Translations under genes and position numbers: made by a program
Part shown: piece after piece, positions 10,400 to 20,970 of the stretch
How positions within the stretch are numbered: position 1 is the stretch's first letter
How the letters are laid out: every line of letters begins with the position of its first letter
Origin: Halichondria panicea
Taxonomy: Eukaryota; Porifera; Demospongiae; Suberitida; Halichondriidae
Assembly (NCBI RefSeq): GCF_963675165.1
Contig: NC_087378.1
Location: 2,465,525-2,529,524 of the forward strand
DNA: 64,000 bases
Direction: 5' to 3'
The notes under the pieces: model-generated
Databases searched by the model: none
Told to the model about the DNA's origin: nothing
Seen by the model: the letters and a program-made list of their open reading frames with translations, nothing else

Positions 10400-13300
10400 T
10401 CATATCTCCAAAAGTGGCTCTCTAAGAGTGTTGGAATACCTGGACATTGTGAATTTATGCTCTCTTGCATTCTCGTGCAACTCCACTACTTGCGTCGTGA
10501 ATTTATGCTCTCTTGCATTCTCGTGCAACTCCACTACTTGCGTCGTAACTTTGTCGGGTGCATTTTCTGGTACACTTTCAATATCCAATTCTTGTTTCTT
10601 CTTCTTGGAGAGCCTTTGAAGTTTGGGTCCGATCTTCTTGGCTATGTGAAAGATTATACTGCAAGCAAACTGAAAGAGAGCAAAACAAACTGAGGTAGCT
10701 GCCACTGGATTAAGAGTATCCATTTCTTGAACATCTTGCGGTTGCATTCGATAAAATAAGAATGCTCCGCCTAAGATGATGAGGTTGAGGAGGTACAACA
10801 CTTCAAGCACTGACGCAAACCACTGCTTGTATAGATATCCCACAATGGCTGTGTACACTAGCAGGAGTGTAGCTATAATGGTCGATACCAGTATGTTAGC
10901 ATTCGGATTAAAAGTCGAAGTTGACGAGAAAACAATCAATATCACTACACGGGAGATGAGCAGAATCCCTGTCCACACTTGATGCTGTTGCTTATCTTTG
11001 AATGGACCGTAATAAGAATCAAAAAACGGCTTGAATGTGTTAATCCAGCGAAGAGGTCGGCGGTCTGACTTGACTTTTAGGAAGGGTACTAGAAGGAGAG
11101 TCAAGGTGAATGGCAACCAAAACAATAGCATAAAGAGTAGTGCAACCACGATTAAGACAATGTGTCCGGGAGTTATTCCGTATTCAACATTTCCATCTAG
11201 TGACCAAACTTTGCGAATAGAGCCATTAGAGTCAGTAATGTCTGCTTTAGTAAACGCATTTGTGATGATCCTGAACAGCTTCCCATAAGATAGCAGGATG
11301 AGAGTAGATAAAACAGCAACAGAATTTCTACCAAAGAATCGAGTAGCTTTTATGGAATACCGAGAAGCTAAAATTATGAGACCAGCAATGCACCATATGT
11401 AGACCGGGAACACAAACTGTAAACCACTTTTAGTTAGTTGATCCAAATTTTGGCTGAAACATGTCTCAATACCAAAATCCAGATTAATCCAAGCTATAGG
11501 CACAGTAATGATGTAGTAGCCAATGTTCTTGCCCTGCTGTGGGAACAGTATAGCATTGTTAATCCACACAATATTTGCGTAGAATATGAGTCCATTTATG
11601 GTACCACTGGCAACTGTGAAGTCAAAGAGTGTAATCATAGCAACCAGTAAAATCCCAAGGATGGCGAACACTATCAACAGAGCAACAAAACTATTGTTAC
11701 ATTGTTCGCATCGATTACTTCCTAATTTCAGGCTGTAGTTGTCTTCACATTTTCCACACAAAATTCCAGCACGGTTCGAGCTGCATTGTGAACCAGGGGA
11801 TCTCAAGTCAACAGGTGTTGAGGTTTGATTACAGTAGTCACTAGGACAATATTGATGCCAGTAGTAAAGGTCAGTTTCATTTCTGGCAGTGTCCATTCCC
11901 ACCCACACAGTTCCTCCTCTGGTGATGTAGCCAGTGTGGTTTTGAATCTCACAGGTTAACTCCAACTGCGTAGTGTTTTTGTTGCATTCGCACACCCTTA
12001 AAGCTTTATTTAGCTGAAACCCCAGTGGACAGTTATCCACAGTGATGTTAATATAGATGGACGTAGTGAGAAGAGCTGTACACGGTAGTTTTGGGTATAA
12101 GCTTGTATCAGTGCATGTAGGAGAGTATATGCTCCTTACACTTTCTTTAATAACATCGTCATGATTGTCTTGAACAAGCGAGTCTGTAACAGAGAGGCCC
12201 AATTTAAGGGGCCTGCTTGTTTGGTTGGACAATACTGTATACGTTAGTTTTCTACATTCGACATAGGCATTGATAGATTGTATACGTTGACTGTCCATGA
12301 TATTTCCAGCCTGCCCATCCAGCACAGTAGCAAACACAGCTCCTGTAACTCTGCTAAAGTTGAATCCCACGAGAGCTACAGAAGTCTCAAAGCTCTCTCC
12401 TGGAAACCTTGTCTCGTTAACTACAAGGTACGCACGGTTTTGGCACTGTCGTGTATCGTTTACACAGAAACACACTCGAGAAGGGTCTGACGCAAGTTGA
12501 AAAGTACTCGGTACTGAATTGTCGAAATTAAAGATACTATTCTCTGAAACTGAGCAATACTTCTCAAAGTATGATATTCTTGTTAGTCCAAATATGTCTC
12601 TTCCACCGAAACCAGCATTGTTCCCAAAGAACTTCACTTGAGTATCACCACTGGCATAACTAGAATAAAAGCAAGGCCTATTAGTGACAAAACTATCGAT
12701 ATAGACAAACAAATCCTCTGTTTTGATTCCGTTTTCCACAGCAACTAGTAGCTGCGGAGAAAGAGGTGGCGCTGTAGCAATGTAGATCCCCCCACCAAAC
12801 TCAGTAGCTGTATTGTTCTCAAACCGTGTAGTCGATCCTGAATCAAAAAACACTGTTGATCGATACAAGGCCAGGGCACCCCCCCTTTTGGCATTATTGT
12901 TAGAAAACACTGTCTCTCCTGCTAACTGGAAGGTACTTTGATAGGCTAGGATCGGTGTTTCTCTGTTCTTATCAAATATACAGTCCCTGAAAATTGCTTC
13001 TTCTTTTTTGTAAGTTAATAACCAAATTCCAACAACATTGTTTTGTGTGAAATTACAATGATCCATTTTAGTAAGTAGGCCAGAAAGGTCAGTATATGAA
13101 TTACTCATAGCTAGTGCAACTCCAATCTCATTGCTATCAATCTGAGAGTTTATAAGTGTTATGCCCGAGTTTAATGATGCATAACCAATACTATTTTCAC
13201 TTATCTCCGAATTGACAATTGTCACGTTTGGTATGAGAAAAGTGTATAATCCATAGTTGACTGTCTGAAATATTTTACTGTCTTCAATCAAAAGTTCCTT

Positions 13301-14077
13301 TACTTGCCGGACATGAACTCCTTGACGGTTCTGAGATATAGTTGCGTTTTTGATTGTTATGTACGACGAGTATGGGTACACACTGAAAATGCCATATTCC
13401 GTGTATTTAGTGAAGATACTGAAAATGCCATATTCCGTGTATTTAGTGAAGACACTGTTTTGGAGTGTAAAAGAGTAGTATCCATTCATTGGTAAGTGAC
13501 GCGGTGAGAATGAATAAAAGCCTGAATAAAAGCCATACTTAGAAACAGAGTGTCCATTGAAACTCGAATCACTTATTTCAGCAGTAACGTTTATACTTCC
13601 AGATACATATACTTCCAAGCCACCAATAAACCAGTCACACCATTGGATAGTTACTTTATGTTCTTCAATTTCAGAATCATCATTTACAATGACAACTATT
13701 ATAACCGCCTCAAAAGAAAGTCCTTTGATCAAAATATTTAATGCATTTGCTCTGATTGCAAGTCCGTCAGATCGACCAATAACTTTCGGTGGTGGCCGCT
13801 GGTTTAGAAGTGCTGGCTGTAAAATTATATTGAACTCACATACAACATACAGGGTGTGGTTGAGATTGTGGACTCCCTCCAGGAATGCCAGGGTGATGTT
13901 GTTGTAGCCAGCTAATAAAGTCTGGTTTTGAGCAAACTGGTCCAGGGTGTGACAAGGTGCAGGACAGTCAATTTCTGGGAGAGTCGGAGCAACATAGAAG
14001 GTCTCTGCCATGCATAGAGAGAGGAGACCAGCTGTCACTAGCAGGGCCAGTAGATCTAGTTGAAGCATCTTGTACAT
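10400..14077 (-). CDS. Array copy D: intact secreted beta-helix ectodomain plus multi-pass membrane protein
   Basis: This is the only complete member of the array: a single exon of about 1225 residues. I start at 14077 because this Met (M-YKMLQL) aligns with the start of copy C and leads straight into a signal peptide ending near LCMAETF; an in-frame Met at 14146 would add 23 polar residues. In order: the CPAPCHTLDQFA motif; about 400 residues of repeated short strands with many N-glycosylation sites, typical of right-handed parallel beta-helix folds; a cysteine-rich region with CSSNRAGILCGKC and RCEQC; then about ten hydrophobic segments (from FVALLIVFAILG to SVCFALFQFACS); and a lysine-rich cytoplasmic tail. 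Two small in-frame duplications are private to this copy: 12 residues near 13382-13453 and 16 residues near 10450-10545. I do not know the function; a cell-surface receptor or channel-like role is possible. The fold assignment is by pattern only. Confidence 0.8.
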   Translation of the reverse strand: MYKMLQLDLLALLVTAGLLSLCMAETFYVAPTLPEIDCPAPCHTLDQFAQNQTLLAGYNNITLAFLEGVHNLNHTLYVVCEFNIILQPALLNQRPPPKVIGRSDGLAIRANALNILIKGLSFEAVIIVVIVNDDSEIEEHKVTIQWCDWFIGGLEVYVSGSINVTAEISDSSFNGHSVSKYGFYSGFYSFSPRHLPMNGYYSFTLQNSVFTKYTEYGIFSIFTKYTEYGIFSVYPYSSYITIKNATISQNRQGVHVRQVKELLIEDSKIFQTVNYGLYTFLIPNVTIVNSEISENSIGYASLNSGITLINSQIDSNEIGVALAMSNSYTDLSGLLTKMDHCNFTQNNVVGIWLLTYKKEEAIFRDCIFDKNRETPILAYQSTFQLAGETVFSNNNAKRGGALALYRSTVFFDSGSTTRFENNTATEFGGGIYIATAPPLSPQLLVAVENGIKTEDLFVYIDSFVTNRPCFYSSYASGDTQVKFFGNNAGFGGRDIFGLTRISYFEKYCSVSENSIFNFDNSVPSTFQLASDPSRVCFCVNDTRQCQNRAYLVVNETRFPGESFETSVALVGFNFSRVTGAVFATVLDGQAGNIMDSQRIQSINAYVECRKLTYTVLSNQTSRPLKLGLSVTDSLVQDNHDDVIKESVRSIYSPTCTDTSLYPKLPCTALLTTSIYINITVDNCPLGFQLNKALRVCECNKNTTQLELTCEIQNHTGYITRGGTVWVGMDTARNETDLYYWHQYCPSDYCNQTSTPVDLRSPGSQCSSNRAGILCGKCEDNYSLKLGSNRCEQCNNSFVALLIVFAILGILLVAMITLFDFTVASGTINGLIFYANIVWINNAILFPQQGKNIGYYIITVPIAWINLDFGIETCFSQNLDQLTKSGLQFVFPVYIWCIAGLIILASRYSIKATRFFGRNSVAVLSTLILLSYGKLFRIITNAFTKADITDSNGSIRKVWSLDGNVEYGITPGHIVLIVVALLFMLLFWLPFTLTLLLVPFLKVKSDRRPLRWINTFKPFFDSYYGPFKDKQQHQVWTGILLISRVVILIVFSSTSTFNPNANILVSTIIATLLLVYTAIVGYLYKQWFASVLEVLYLLNLIILGGAFLFYRMQPQDVQEMDTLNPVAATSVCFALFQFACSIIFHIAKKIGPKLQRLSKKKKQELDIESVPENAPDKVTTQVVELHENAREHKFTTQVVELHENAREHKFTMSRYSNTLREPLLEI

Positions 14078-14097
14078 CGCTAGCTCAATACAAAGGT

Positions 14098-14127
14098 CGT
14101 AAAGCCTTTTATGACTTCTTGCAGAAA
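14098..14127 (-). promoter_or_regulatory. Putative core promoter of copy D
   Basis: The minus strand carries TTCTGCAAGAAGTCATAAAA followed by GGCTTTA, the same block as upstream of copy C. The TATA-like CATAAAA lies some 30 bases before the start codon used here. Confidence 0.4.
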
Positions 14128-14409
14128 AGGGACTGGGCAACTTCACTTGGGAGTAAATTAAAAATGCGCGCTATGAATAACATTAATTAATCAATATTTT
14201 CTCACATGCGACAGCTCAGTACAGAATAGGAGTATCAGACACCCACGCACATTCCACTCCATACTTTCTCAGGGTGACATCACAAACACTGTGTAAACTG
14301 TGGTTTAGAGCCTGTCCTAGGTCTGATTAGCACAAACCACAATACAAACAAGTGGCTTGCGCATTATACATTAGCAGAATATTATTAACACCACCGAGCA
14401 CCAAGAAGA

Positions 14410-14740
14410 AGTCCAAGTGGCAATAGACATGATCAAGAATTCATTAGGAAGAGTATGCAACTCCACTTAAAACCATAGGGGGCGTTTCTCCACTTATGTC
14501 GCAACAACATGCTGTTGTATAAACTGTGAAATTAAATTTGCAATGAATAACATAGTGATAATTATCACTAATGTTATTCATTTACAACTGCCAGTAGGAG
14601 TTACTAATTTTATTCATTGCCTTTCCTGCTAGGTGGAGGGTTACAACAGCCAGTATCTGTGACGTAAGATTGGAGGAATGCTTTCAGTCTATTGGAATTG
14701 CGTACTCTTCCTAATGAACTCTTGACATGATAGATCAATT
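14410..14740. mobile_element. Foldback element with a 41-bp central palindrome
   Basis: Outer arms: the ATTCATTAGGAAGAGTATGC block at 14427-14465 is inverted as GTACTCTTCCTAATGAACTC at 14693-14735. At its centre, 14542-14582 is a nearly perfect palindrome (AATGAATAACAT...GTTATTCATT) around GTGATAATTATCAC. There is no coding capacity, which suggests a miniature inverted-repeat element. Confidence 0.65.
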
Positions 14741-14830
14741 TGTTATAGTCTCTACTAAAAATTATTTATGCCATTGTCATTATGATCCCAAAATAGTTTC
14801 CTTTCTGGAACTGAGGAAGCTTTGATTTGT

Positions 14831-16745
14831 CCTGGGGGTCATTCCATATCAATTCTAAAACGTGACATCTTCAGAATTGCATGAAACTTGGTATATGTAT
14901 GAGGAATGGTATGATAACATCTCAGAAAAAATGTTGAGTTTGTAAACAATATGGCTTCTGAGATTGAAAAAAAATGCATAAATTCTCCACCTTTAAAAAC
15001 TGGCTGCTGTTAGTTAAACTGTAACTTTCTAACCATTAACATTCAAGACTAAGAATGTATATCATCTTGTTGCCTAAGAAATTCTGCATCATTTGGTATG
15101 TTGTACGGCTTCAACTGATAAATTTTAGGTATTGCATCTAATTAGTGTCCTTTGAACTCTGACTTCTCAAAAAGCACTGTTTTTTCCCTGTAATTTGTTG
15201 TGTATCATGTTCCTCGTACCATTCTCTTGAAGTGTGACAAGTTTGGTTCTGGGATTCCAATGGGATCATGAGATGTTGTGGGATGTAGTGTGATTTGGGC
15301 AATATTAATTTTGTGGTTTCAGAGAATAAACAGTCCTTCTTTGTTGTGTCATGTACCTAAAACATGTGTGCTAACTTTCCTGGTTATCACAAGGAAGAAT
15401 TCGAACTTTCAGCCGAGGAACTGTAAAACGACTGATAGCTAAAACAAGTTTACAGCGACCATACGAGCAGCAAAATAATACTGACACCACGCCAGCTATT
15501 TGATTGAGTGGTGACAAGCATATCTGAATACTGCACTACAGAGAACTATGAAAGAGAGCAACATTATCTTGAACAATAATTTCTTCTTTTCTCAAACGAT
15601 TCCAGACACATGCAAACTACACACATTATAAATTATTTGCACCATCTCTAGCTACTGATATAGTATAGTACTGCAGTTAGAAGATGGACACTGAGTATAA
15701 TCTCATTAGAAACTGAAAAGCCACCAGAGAATATTTAGTGATTGGTCTGCAAAAAAATGGGTGGTTAGCTAGGGTGTTTTCCAAGTAAAACCACACAACT
15801 CACTAGTTTGTATAGAATTTCTCTACCCTCGCAGGCCATGAATGCAGCTTATTCAAGTATCCCAGCTCCAGAAATATGTTGCCTACATGATTTTTAAACG
15901 ATTGATCATCAAATCAGAACAGGTCGAATTTATCCAAAAGGAGATTAAAACTGCATCAGAAATATTGACCAAACATTTGGCCTAGGCTTGTTAATGTTTT
16001 TAAATGTTAATGCTAATGTTTTATACTGATCAACTTTTATGAAATTACCATTGCTACAACTAAAATGTATAATTGTTACCTACGTAGGTAATGTCGCTCA
16101 TAAACTTAAAACCTACAATATATTGCTAATTGTAATTATTGCCACAACAAAGGGCCTCACACACAGCTTACTTACTAAGGAAAAGTGCACAATAACAATT
16201 GGGAATGCAGAAATGTTTTGCAAAAAAATTTTAAGGACTGTTTATTCTAAAAACCACAAATATTGCCCACATCACATCTCATCCCACAACGTATCTCATG
16301 ATCCCATTGGAATCCCAGAATCAAACTTGTCACACTTCGGTTCCAAGAGAATGGTATAAGGAACATGATACTCAAAAAAAGTACAGAAAAAATTTTTTTG
16401 AGAAGCCAGACTTCAAAGAACACTAATTGGATGCAATACACGAACTTTATCGAGTGAAGCCATACAACATGCCAAATAATGCGGAATTTCTTAGGTAACA
16501 AGATGATATACATTCTTAGTCTTGAAAGTTAATGGTTATAGAAAGTTACAGTTTAACTAACAGCAGCCAGTTTCTAAAAGTGGGGAATTTCTGCATTTTT
16601 CAATCTCAGAAGCCATATTGTTTTACAAACCCAAAATTTATTCTGAGATGTTATCATACCATTCCTCATACATATACCAAGTTTCGTGCAATTCTGAAGA
16701 CGTTACGTTTTAAATTTCGTTGAATTGATATTGAATGACCCCTGG
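14831..16745. mobile_element. 1.9-kb foldback transposon with about 520-bp inverted arms
   Basis: The left arm (about 14831-15350) and right arm (about 16220-16745) are imperfect inverted copies along their whole length. For example CCTGGGGGTCATTC pairs with GAATGACCCCTGG, GAGGAATGGTATGATAACAT pairs with its inverse at 16655-16675, and GGATTCCAATGGGATCATGA pairs with TCATGATCCCATTGGAATCC. The 0.87-kb core has no long open frame. I found no clear target-site duplication. It looks like a non-autonomous foldback DNA transposon. Confidence 0.8.
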
Positions 16746-17163
16746 ACTAGATCCGGGCCGTCTGCTATGGCTCCAGGATCGGAGAGGAGGCCCCACTTGA
16801 CATTTTACAGTACCTTTTTTTATGTTTTGTAGTCTTGGGTACGGCCGGCTTCAGCTAGCTTCCTTCACAAGGCCTCAGCAAACTGCTACATTTAATAGTA
16901 AAACCCCTAAGTTTTACTTAAGGATTGGCAGTGGGTTTGCCTGTGTTCACATACATGCTTTTGACTTACGTTCAAACTGTTCCATCTTTGCAGGGAAAGG
17001 CCACATCTAGGAACTGGCTGAATAGATATGTTTATTTAGCCTTTTCTCTGTTTGTATGTCTCCTTTTATTATCTATGATATTGAAAATTGCACTATTGTA
17101 ATTGGCTTCTACAGTAGCTACAACCACTGGGAATAAGTATTTAACCACACACTCATTACTACG

Positions 17164-17584
17164 GTGGCTGAGAAGGGTCACCCGCCTCCGCCTCCCGCCA
17201 CAATGAACCGCGTGCATGGAGTTTCCGTTGACCGCGGGCACTTAAATATAAACGCTCGCGGTAAAGCACATAAAGCGCGCGGTGAGAGACACACAGCGCA
17301 GGCGGTTAAACAAAGAGCCGCCAACAAATTTTAAGATCAGTCTGCACAAGGTCAAAGGTCAATAAATCATACCTGGATAGCTATTGATGCAGACTGCAGG
17401 ACATGATTGATTGACCTTTGACCTTGTGCAGACTGATCTTAAAATTTGTTAGCGGCTCTTTGTTTAACCGCAGTAGGGCATCAGAAACAACCGCGCGCTT
17501 TATGTGCCTACCGCGAGCGTGATCAACGGAAACTCGGCGCGCGCTGTTCATTGTGGCGGTAGGGGGAGGACCCTTCTCGGCCAC
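17164..17584. mobile_element. 421-bp GC-richer foldback element
   Basis: The arms 17164-17372 and 17402-17584 are inverted copies: GTGGCTGAGAAGGGTC pairs with GACCCTTCTCGGCCAC, and GATCAGTCTGCACAAGGTCA pairs with TGACCTTGTGCAGACTGATC. A spacer of about 30 bp separates them. Its base composition is richer in CG than the surrounding sequence. The short frames on both strands are by-products of the palindrome. Confidence 0.8.
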
Positions 17585-18064
17585 TATACATTACAACACA
17601 CCTGATATCAGGTGATTTTCACTTATAAGTATATTCATGTACTAGCGATTGTTATGATAACTACGTAGTATGACGCTCTCACGAGAAAACATAGCTTTGT
17701 GCATTTGTTACAATGCGTGGGTGTCGGATACTCCTATTCATGCACTTCTGGTTAGTAGTGATTACAAGCGAATTATAAGTTAACAGTCTCTGGAGCTAGC
17801 TAGAGATTAGTCAGCTCTAGCACTATAACCAAACGCTAGTCGTTTGCTCAAATCATGCAGTTTCGAGGTGTGCCTACTGGACAATTTCATCCGAGGAAGG
17901 TTATTCATGGTTTGCAGGCTATTACACCATTAGAATTTTCCTGTATTTAGCCAAAGGAGGTAGGACAGGTGTCGCTAATGAGGGTATCGTACAAGGGTCT
18001 TAATTGCATTTTTTTCACATGATATCAGTGCTGCACATGTGGCTCTATATGTGTACACAGTAGA

Positions 18065-19255
18065 ACCTCGCTAATCCAGACCCCTTTACCTACATTACCC
18101 ATGTTACCTACATCACCTACAATTATACCCGTGCTACCTATATTACCCGTGTTACCTACATTACCTACATTATATACCTAAAATACCCGTGTTACTTACA
18201 TTACCCGTGCTACCTACATTACCCATGCTACCTACATTACCTACAATACCCGTGCTACCTACAATACCCGTGGCTACCTACATTACCCGTGTTACCTACA
18301 ATACCCATGTTACCTACATTACCCGTACTACCTAGTTGGGCGGAGTCCAATCAACTGCGTGGGGTTGGGCACCACTGCAATGTCAGGTTTTGTTCCATTG
18401 GTACTTAGCTTTAGGGTGTGGCTAACAAAGTGGGCGGTAACCGTAAATCTCAGTTAGAATGCTCTGCAGGAGTCACTTTTGCTTGCCACTAGCTCTAACT
18501 GACCTGGTGTGTTCCTGGATCAAGCTGGCTTGTCTACTATTGTTGCATTTTGATTTGACTAAAGAGAATTACCAGTTACTGACTCGTTCATTAATAAGCC
18601 ACGCCTTCAGCACTTGAACTCTGCAATCTGATTGGGCTGCAAAACTTTCGCAGTGGAACAAAACCTGACATTGCAGTGGTGCCCAACCCTACGCAGTTGG
18701 TTGGACTCCGCCCAACTACGTACTACCTACATTACCCACACTACCTATAATACCCATGCTACCTACATTACCTACGTTACCTAGAATACCCATGTTGCCT
18801 ACATTACCTACATTACCCGTGTTACCTACATTACCCGTGTTACCTACATTACCCGTGTTACCTACATTACCAGTGTTACCTACATTACCTACTTACCTAC
18901 ATTACCTACAATACCTGTGCTACCTACATTACCCGTGTTACCTCTACATTACCCGTGTTACCTATACATTACCTACAATACCCGTGCTACCTACATTACC
19001 CATGCTACCTACAATACCCGTGTTACCTACATTACCCATGCTACCTACAATACCCATGTTACCTACATTACCCCATGCTATACCTACATTACCCGTGTTA
19101 CCTACATTACCTACAACACCCATGCTACCTACATTACCCATGCTACCTACAATACCCGTGTTACCTACATTACCCCATGCTATACCTACATTACCCGTGT
19201 TACCTACATTACCTATAACACCCATGCTACCTACATTACCCACGGTACCTGAAGT
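18065..19255. repeat. ACCTACATTACCCGTG minisatellite, split by an insertion
   Basis: Imperfect units built from ACCTACATTACCCGTGTT and ACCTACAATACC, 12-18 bp long, run from about 18083 to 18334 and from 18720 to 19255. Because unit lengths are multiples of three, both strands stay open (MLPTLPVLP-type on plus, GNVGNTGNVG-type on minus). No start context, splice sites or non-repeat domain support a real protein. Confidence 0.9.
18335..18716. mobile_element. 382-bp MITE inside the minisatellite, TA flanks
   Basis: Terminal inverted repeats of about 60 bp start GTTGGGCGGAGTCCAA and end in the inverse TTGGACTCCGCCCAAC. The inner arm CAATGTCAGGTTTTGTTCCA (18378-18397) pairs with TGGAACAAAACCTGACATTG (18655-18674). 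TA lies on both sides, as for Tc1/mariner-type insertions. The insertion splits the minisatellite and so is younger than it. Confidence 0.85.
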
Positions 19256-19421
19256 TGTAAATGTGGTTTGTCAAGTTCAAGATCACTACTACTCAGTTGT
19301 AAATGGGTTGGATAACAGCTTCTAATTACTTCTAACAGGAGTACATGCACTCCTGCTTCTAATCAATACGTGTTCATAGTCCAAGCTATCTGTACCATGG
19401 ATATCTGCTTGTGTATTGTTA

Positions 19422-19602
19422 TTATGCCTGAGGAGTAGCCGCATGAGGAATACGGTAAATCTGACTGTGTCTGTTCCAGCTGTAACTGCTTAACGGTTGC
19501 AATGCGACGAAAACTAACAGCTTCTATAGGCTTCTAGCCACGTTCTCTTGGATTTTGCTTCGTGGATTAGCAAACTAAAGCTTCTTTCTCGAGTTATGGC
19601 TA
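19422..19602 (+). repeat. Dispersed repeat family R1, copy 2
   Basis: It matches 292-490 end to end, including the head TTATGCCT, the GCAATGCGACGAAAACTAAC block and the tail CTCGAGTTATGGCTA. Confidence 0.8.
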
Positions 19603-20045
19603 GTTTGACTCACATTGAAGGCTGTTGCAAGTCCCTTCAGAATCTTCACCTGTTCGCACAAACTTTCTATTCAACATGAGTTACAGCCTTGTACTAAAGC
19701 GCTAGCTTTTTGTTAGCTACAAGAGTCAGAAATATCTGTTAAAACAGCTAGCTATATAGTAGCCGCAGAGGAGGGTAGACAGGGTCAAATAGTCACTAAT
19801 GAATATCACGTGAGCTTATGTTTTGTGCAGTAAATTTGCAAGTTTGACTGCACATCGCGCCCTGATTCTTGTGATAAAGTAGCCCCTTCATGTTACTGCT
19901 GCAAATTAGTTAACTTTTAGCTACTGCGCCCCTCCAGAGAAATCGCAGTGCCTAAAAGGGGTGACCTCTCACAAAGGTCGTAGTTCTGTCATGTCAAACT
20001 GACCTCTGACCTTTATAAAGTAGGAGCTACCGTGCTGTAGAGTGA

Positions 20046-20384
20046 ATGTATAGCTCAGCTATATCATCATCTAAGTATACTCGTTTCCAGAATGAAAAGG
20101 TGACCTGCTGGCTAGAAAAGAGCTTGATAAAAGTAGGTTCAAGGTTCAAGTATTTTAATAAAGACTACGTCATTATTAACTTTTTGGCTTCGTGTCCAAC
20201 CTCCTCTGTAGTAGCCGTTTGTGATCAGAGGAGGTACGACATCCGCGTGTCAAAGGAAACGTTCTAGACACACATTCCTTAGGTCAAAGTTCGGAATGTG
20301 TGTGTTAAAGACATGCAGATGACACGCGGATGTCGTACCTCCTCTGGTTTGTGATGATCTCTTTGAACACACCCTTTAATTATT
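20046..20384 (+). pseudogene. Possible short coding remnant broken by a MITE
   Basis: An open frame from 20046 reaches the left flank of the MITE at 20225 with a protein-like tail (SCPTSSVVAVCD). If the element and one copy of its target duplication are ignored, the same frame runs on for a few residues (DLFEHTL) to a TAA at about 20384. The Met at 20046 may not be the true start and no splice sites were resolved. I do not recognise a family. This may be a chance frame. Confidence 0.25.
20226..20346. mobile_element. 121-bp MITE of family M6 with 9-bp target-site duplication
   Basis: The ends are exact inverted repeats over 27 bp: CAGAGGAGGTACGACATCCG and its inverse CGGATGTCGTACCTCCTCTG. An identical GTTTGTGAT flanks both sides (20217-20225 and 20347-20355). 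A 9-bp duplication is typical of Mutator-like (MULE) transposons. A relative with the same ends but a different inside lies at 52353-52485. Confidence 0.92.
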
Positions 20385-20970
20385 CCTGTGGATGTAATAC
20401 GCATGCGCGCTCATTCCCTACGTGTGAGAAAATAATATCCAAGATCTAGATCCAGATTCTCCTGGCAGAATCATCTTTTTCTTGAGGGCCTGGTAAGCCA
20501 CAAAACACTACCAATATGCAAGTATGATAGATATTATATACACTGAACTCCAGATCCTGGAAGAATCAATTTTCTTTTTTCTTGAGGTTCTGGTAAGCCA
20601 CATAATACAATAGATAACAACAATAGATATGTCTTTTCTTCTCAGTGAGTTTATATAGATAAGCTATATACTAACTTTAATGTAAAATTCATTATAACAC
20701 TAATACTTTTTGAGCGAAAGCATAACATGGCGAGAGGCATTAGCAAGCGCACGCTTGTTGTACAACTGTTATTGTACTACTGCGCCCTCAGGGAATATAT
20801 ACAACTATACACTGGTAGAAATTAGTACAAATCCAATATATACACCCTTGATATCTATGGTACTTGTACTATATTTAGCATAACATTTTTAGCTAGCTAT
20901 TTCCACATAGTCATAAAGTAGAGCAGAAAGTGACAACACGATTAAAGACATTTTAAAAACGCCTAAAAAA

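Larger units (their letters stand above)
14221..17740. mobile_element. Composite block bounded by a 30-bp inverted repeat
   Basis: GAATAGGAGTATCAGACACC and CACGCA (14225-14250) are matched in inverse orientation by 17711-17740 (TGCGTGGGTGTCGGATACTCC). The two flank a 3.5-kb block that itself contains three foldback elements. This may be an old transposon later invaded by others, or a chance pair left from a rearrangement. No transposase frame is visible inside. Confidence 0.4.
19603..20970. other. Gap between the repeat block and ZCCHC4
   Basis: No supported gene. Contents: a possible short coding remnant (20046-20384) interrupted by a MITE, and a doubled segment of about 75 bp (CTTGAGGGCCTGGTAAGCCA at 20482 and CTTGAGGTTCTGGTAAGCCA at 20581, each preceded by a CCAGATYCTSCTGG-like stretch). 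The remainder is AT-rich and featureless to my reading. Confidence 0.5.

Noticed and set aside
16039-16723. Short frames in the right arm of the foldback element
   Set aside because: They have no start context or domain and are mirrored by disrupted frames in the other arm.
18756-19325. 189-codon open frame rich in Leu-Pro-Thr (MLPTLPVLP type)
   Set aside because: It is the translation of the ACCTACATTACCCGTG minisatellite. The opposite strand and the other plus-strand frames are open as well, as expected from a repeat in multiples of three.
14147-20970. A hidden host gene in the repeat-rich block
   Set aside because: Apart from the doubtful remnant at 20046, no chain of exons with matching phases could be built.
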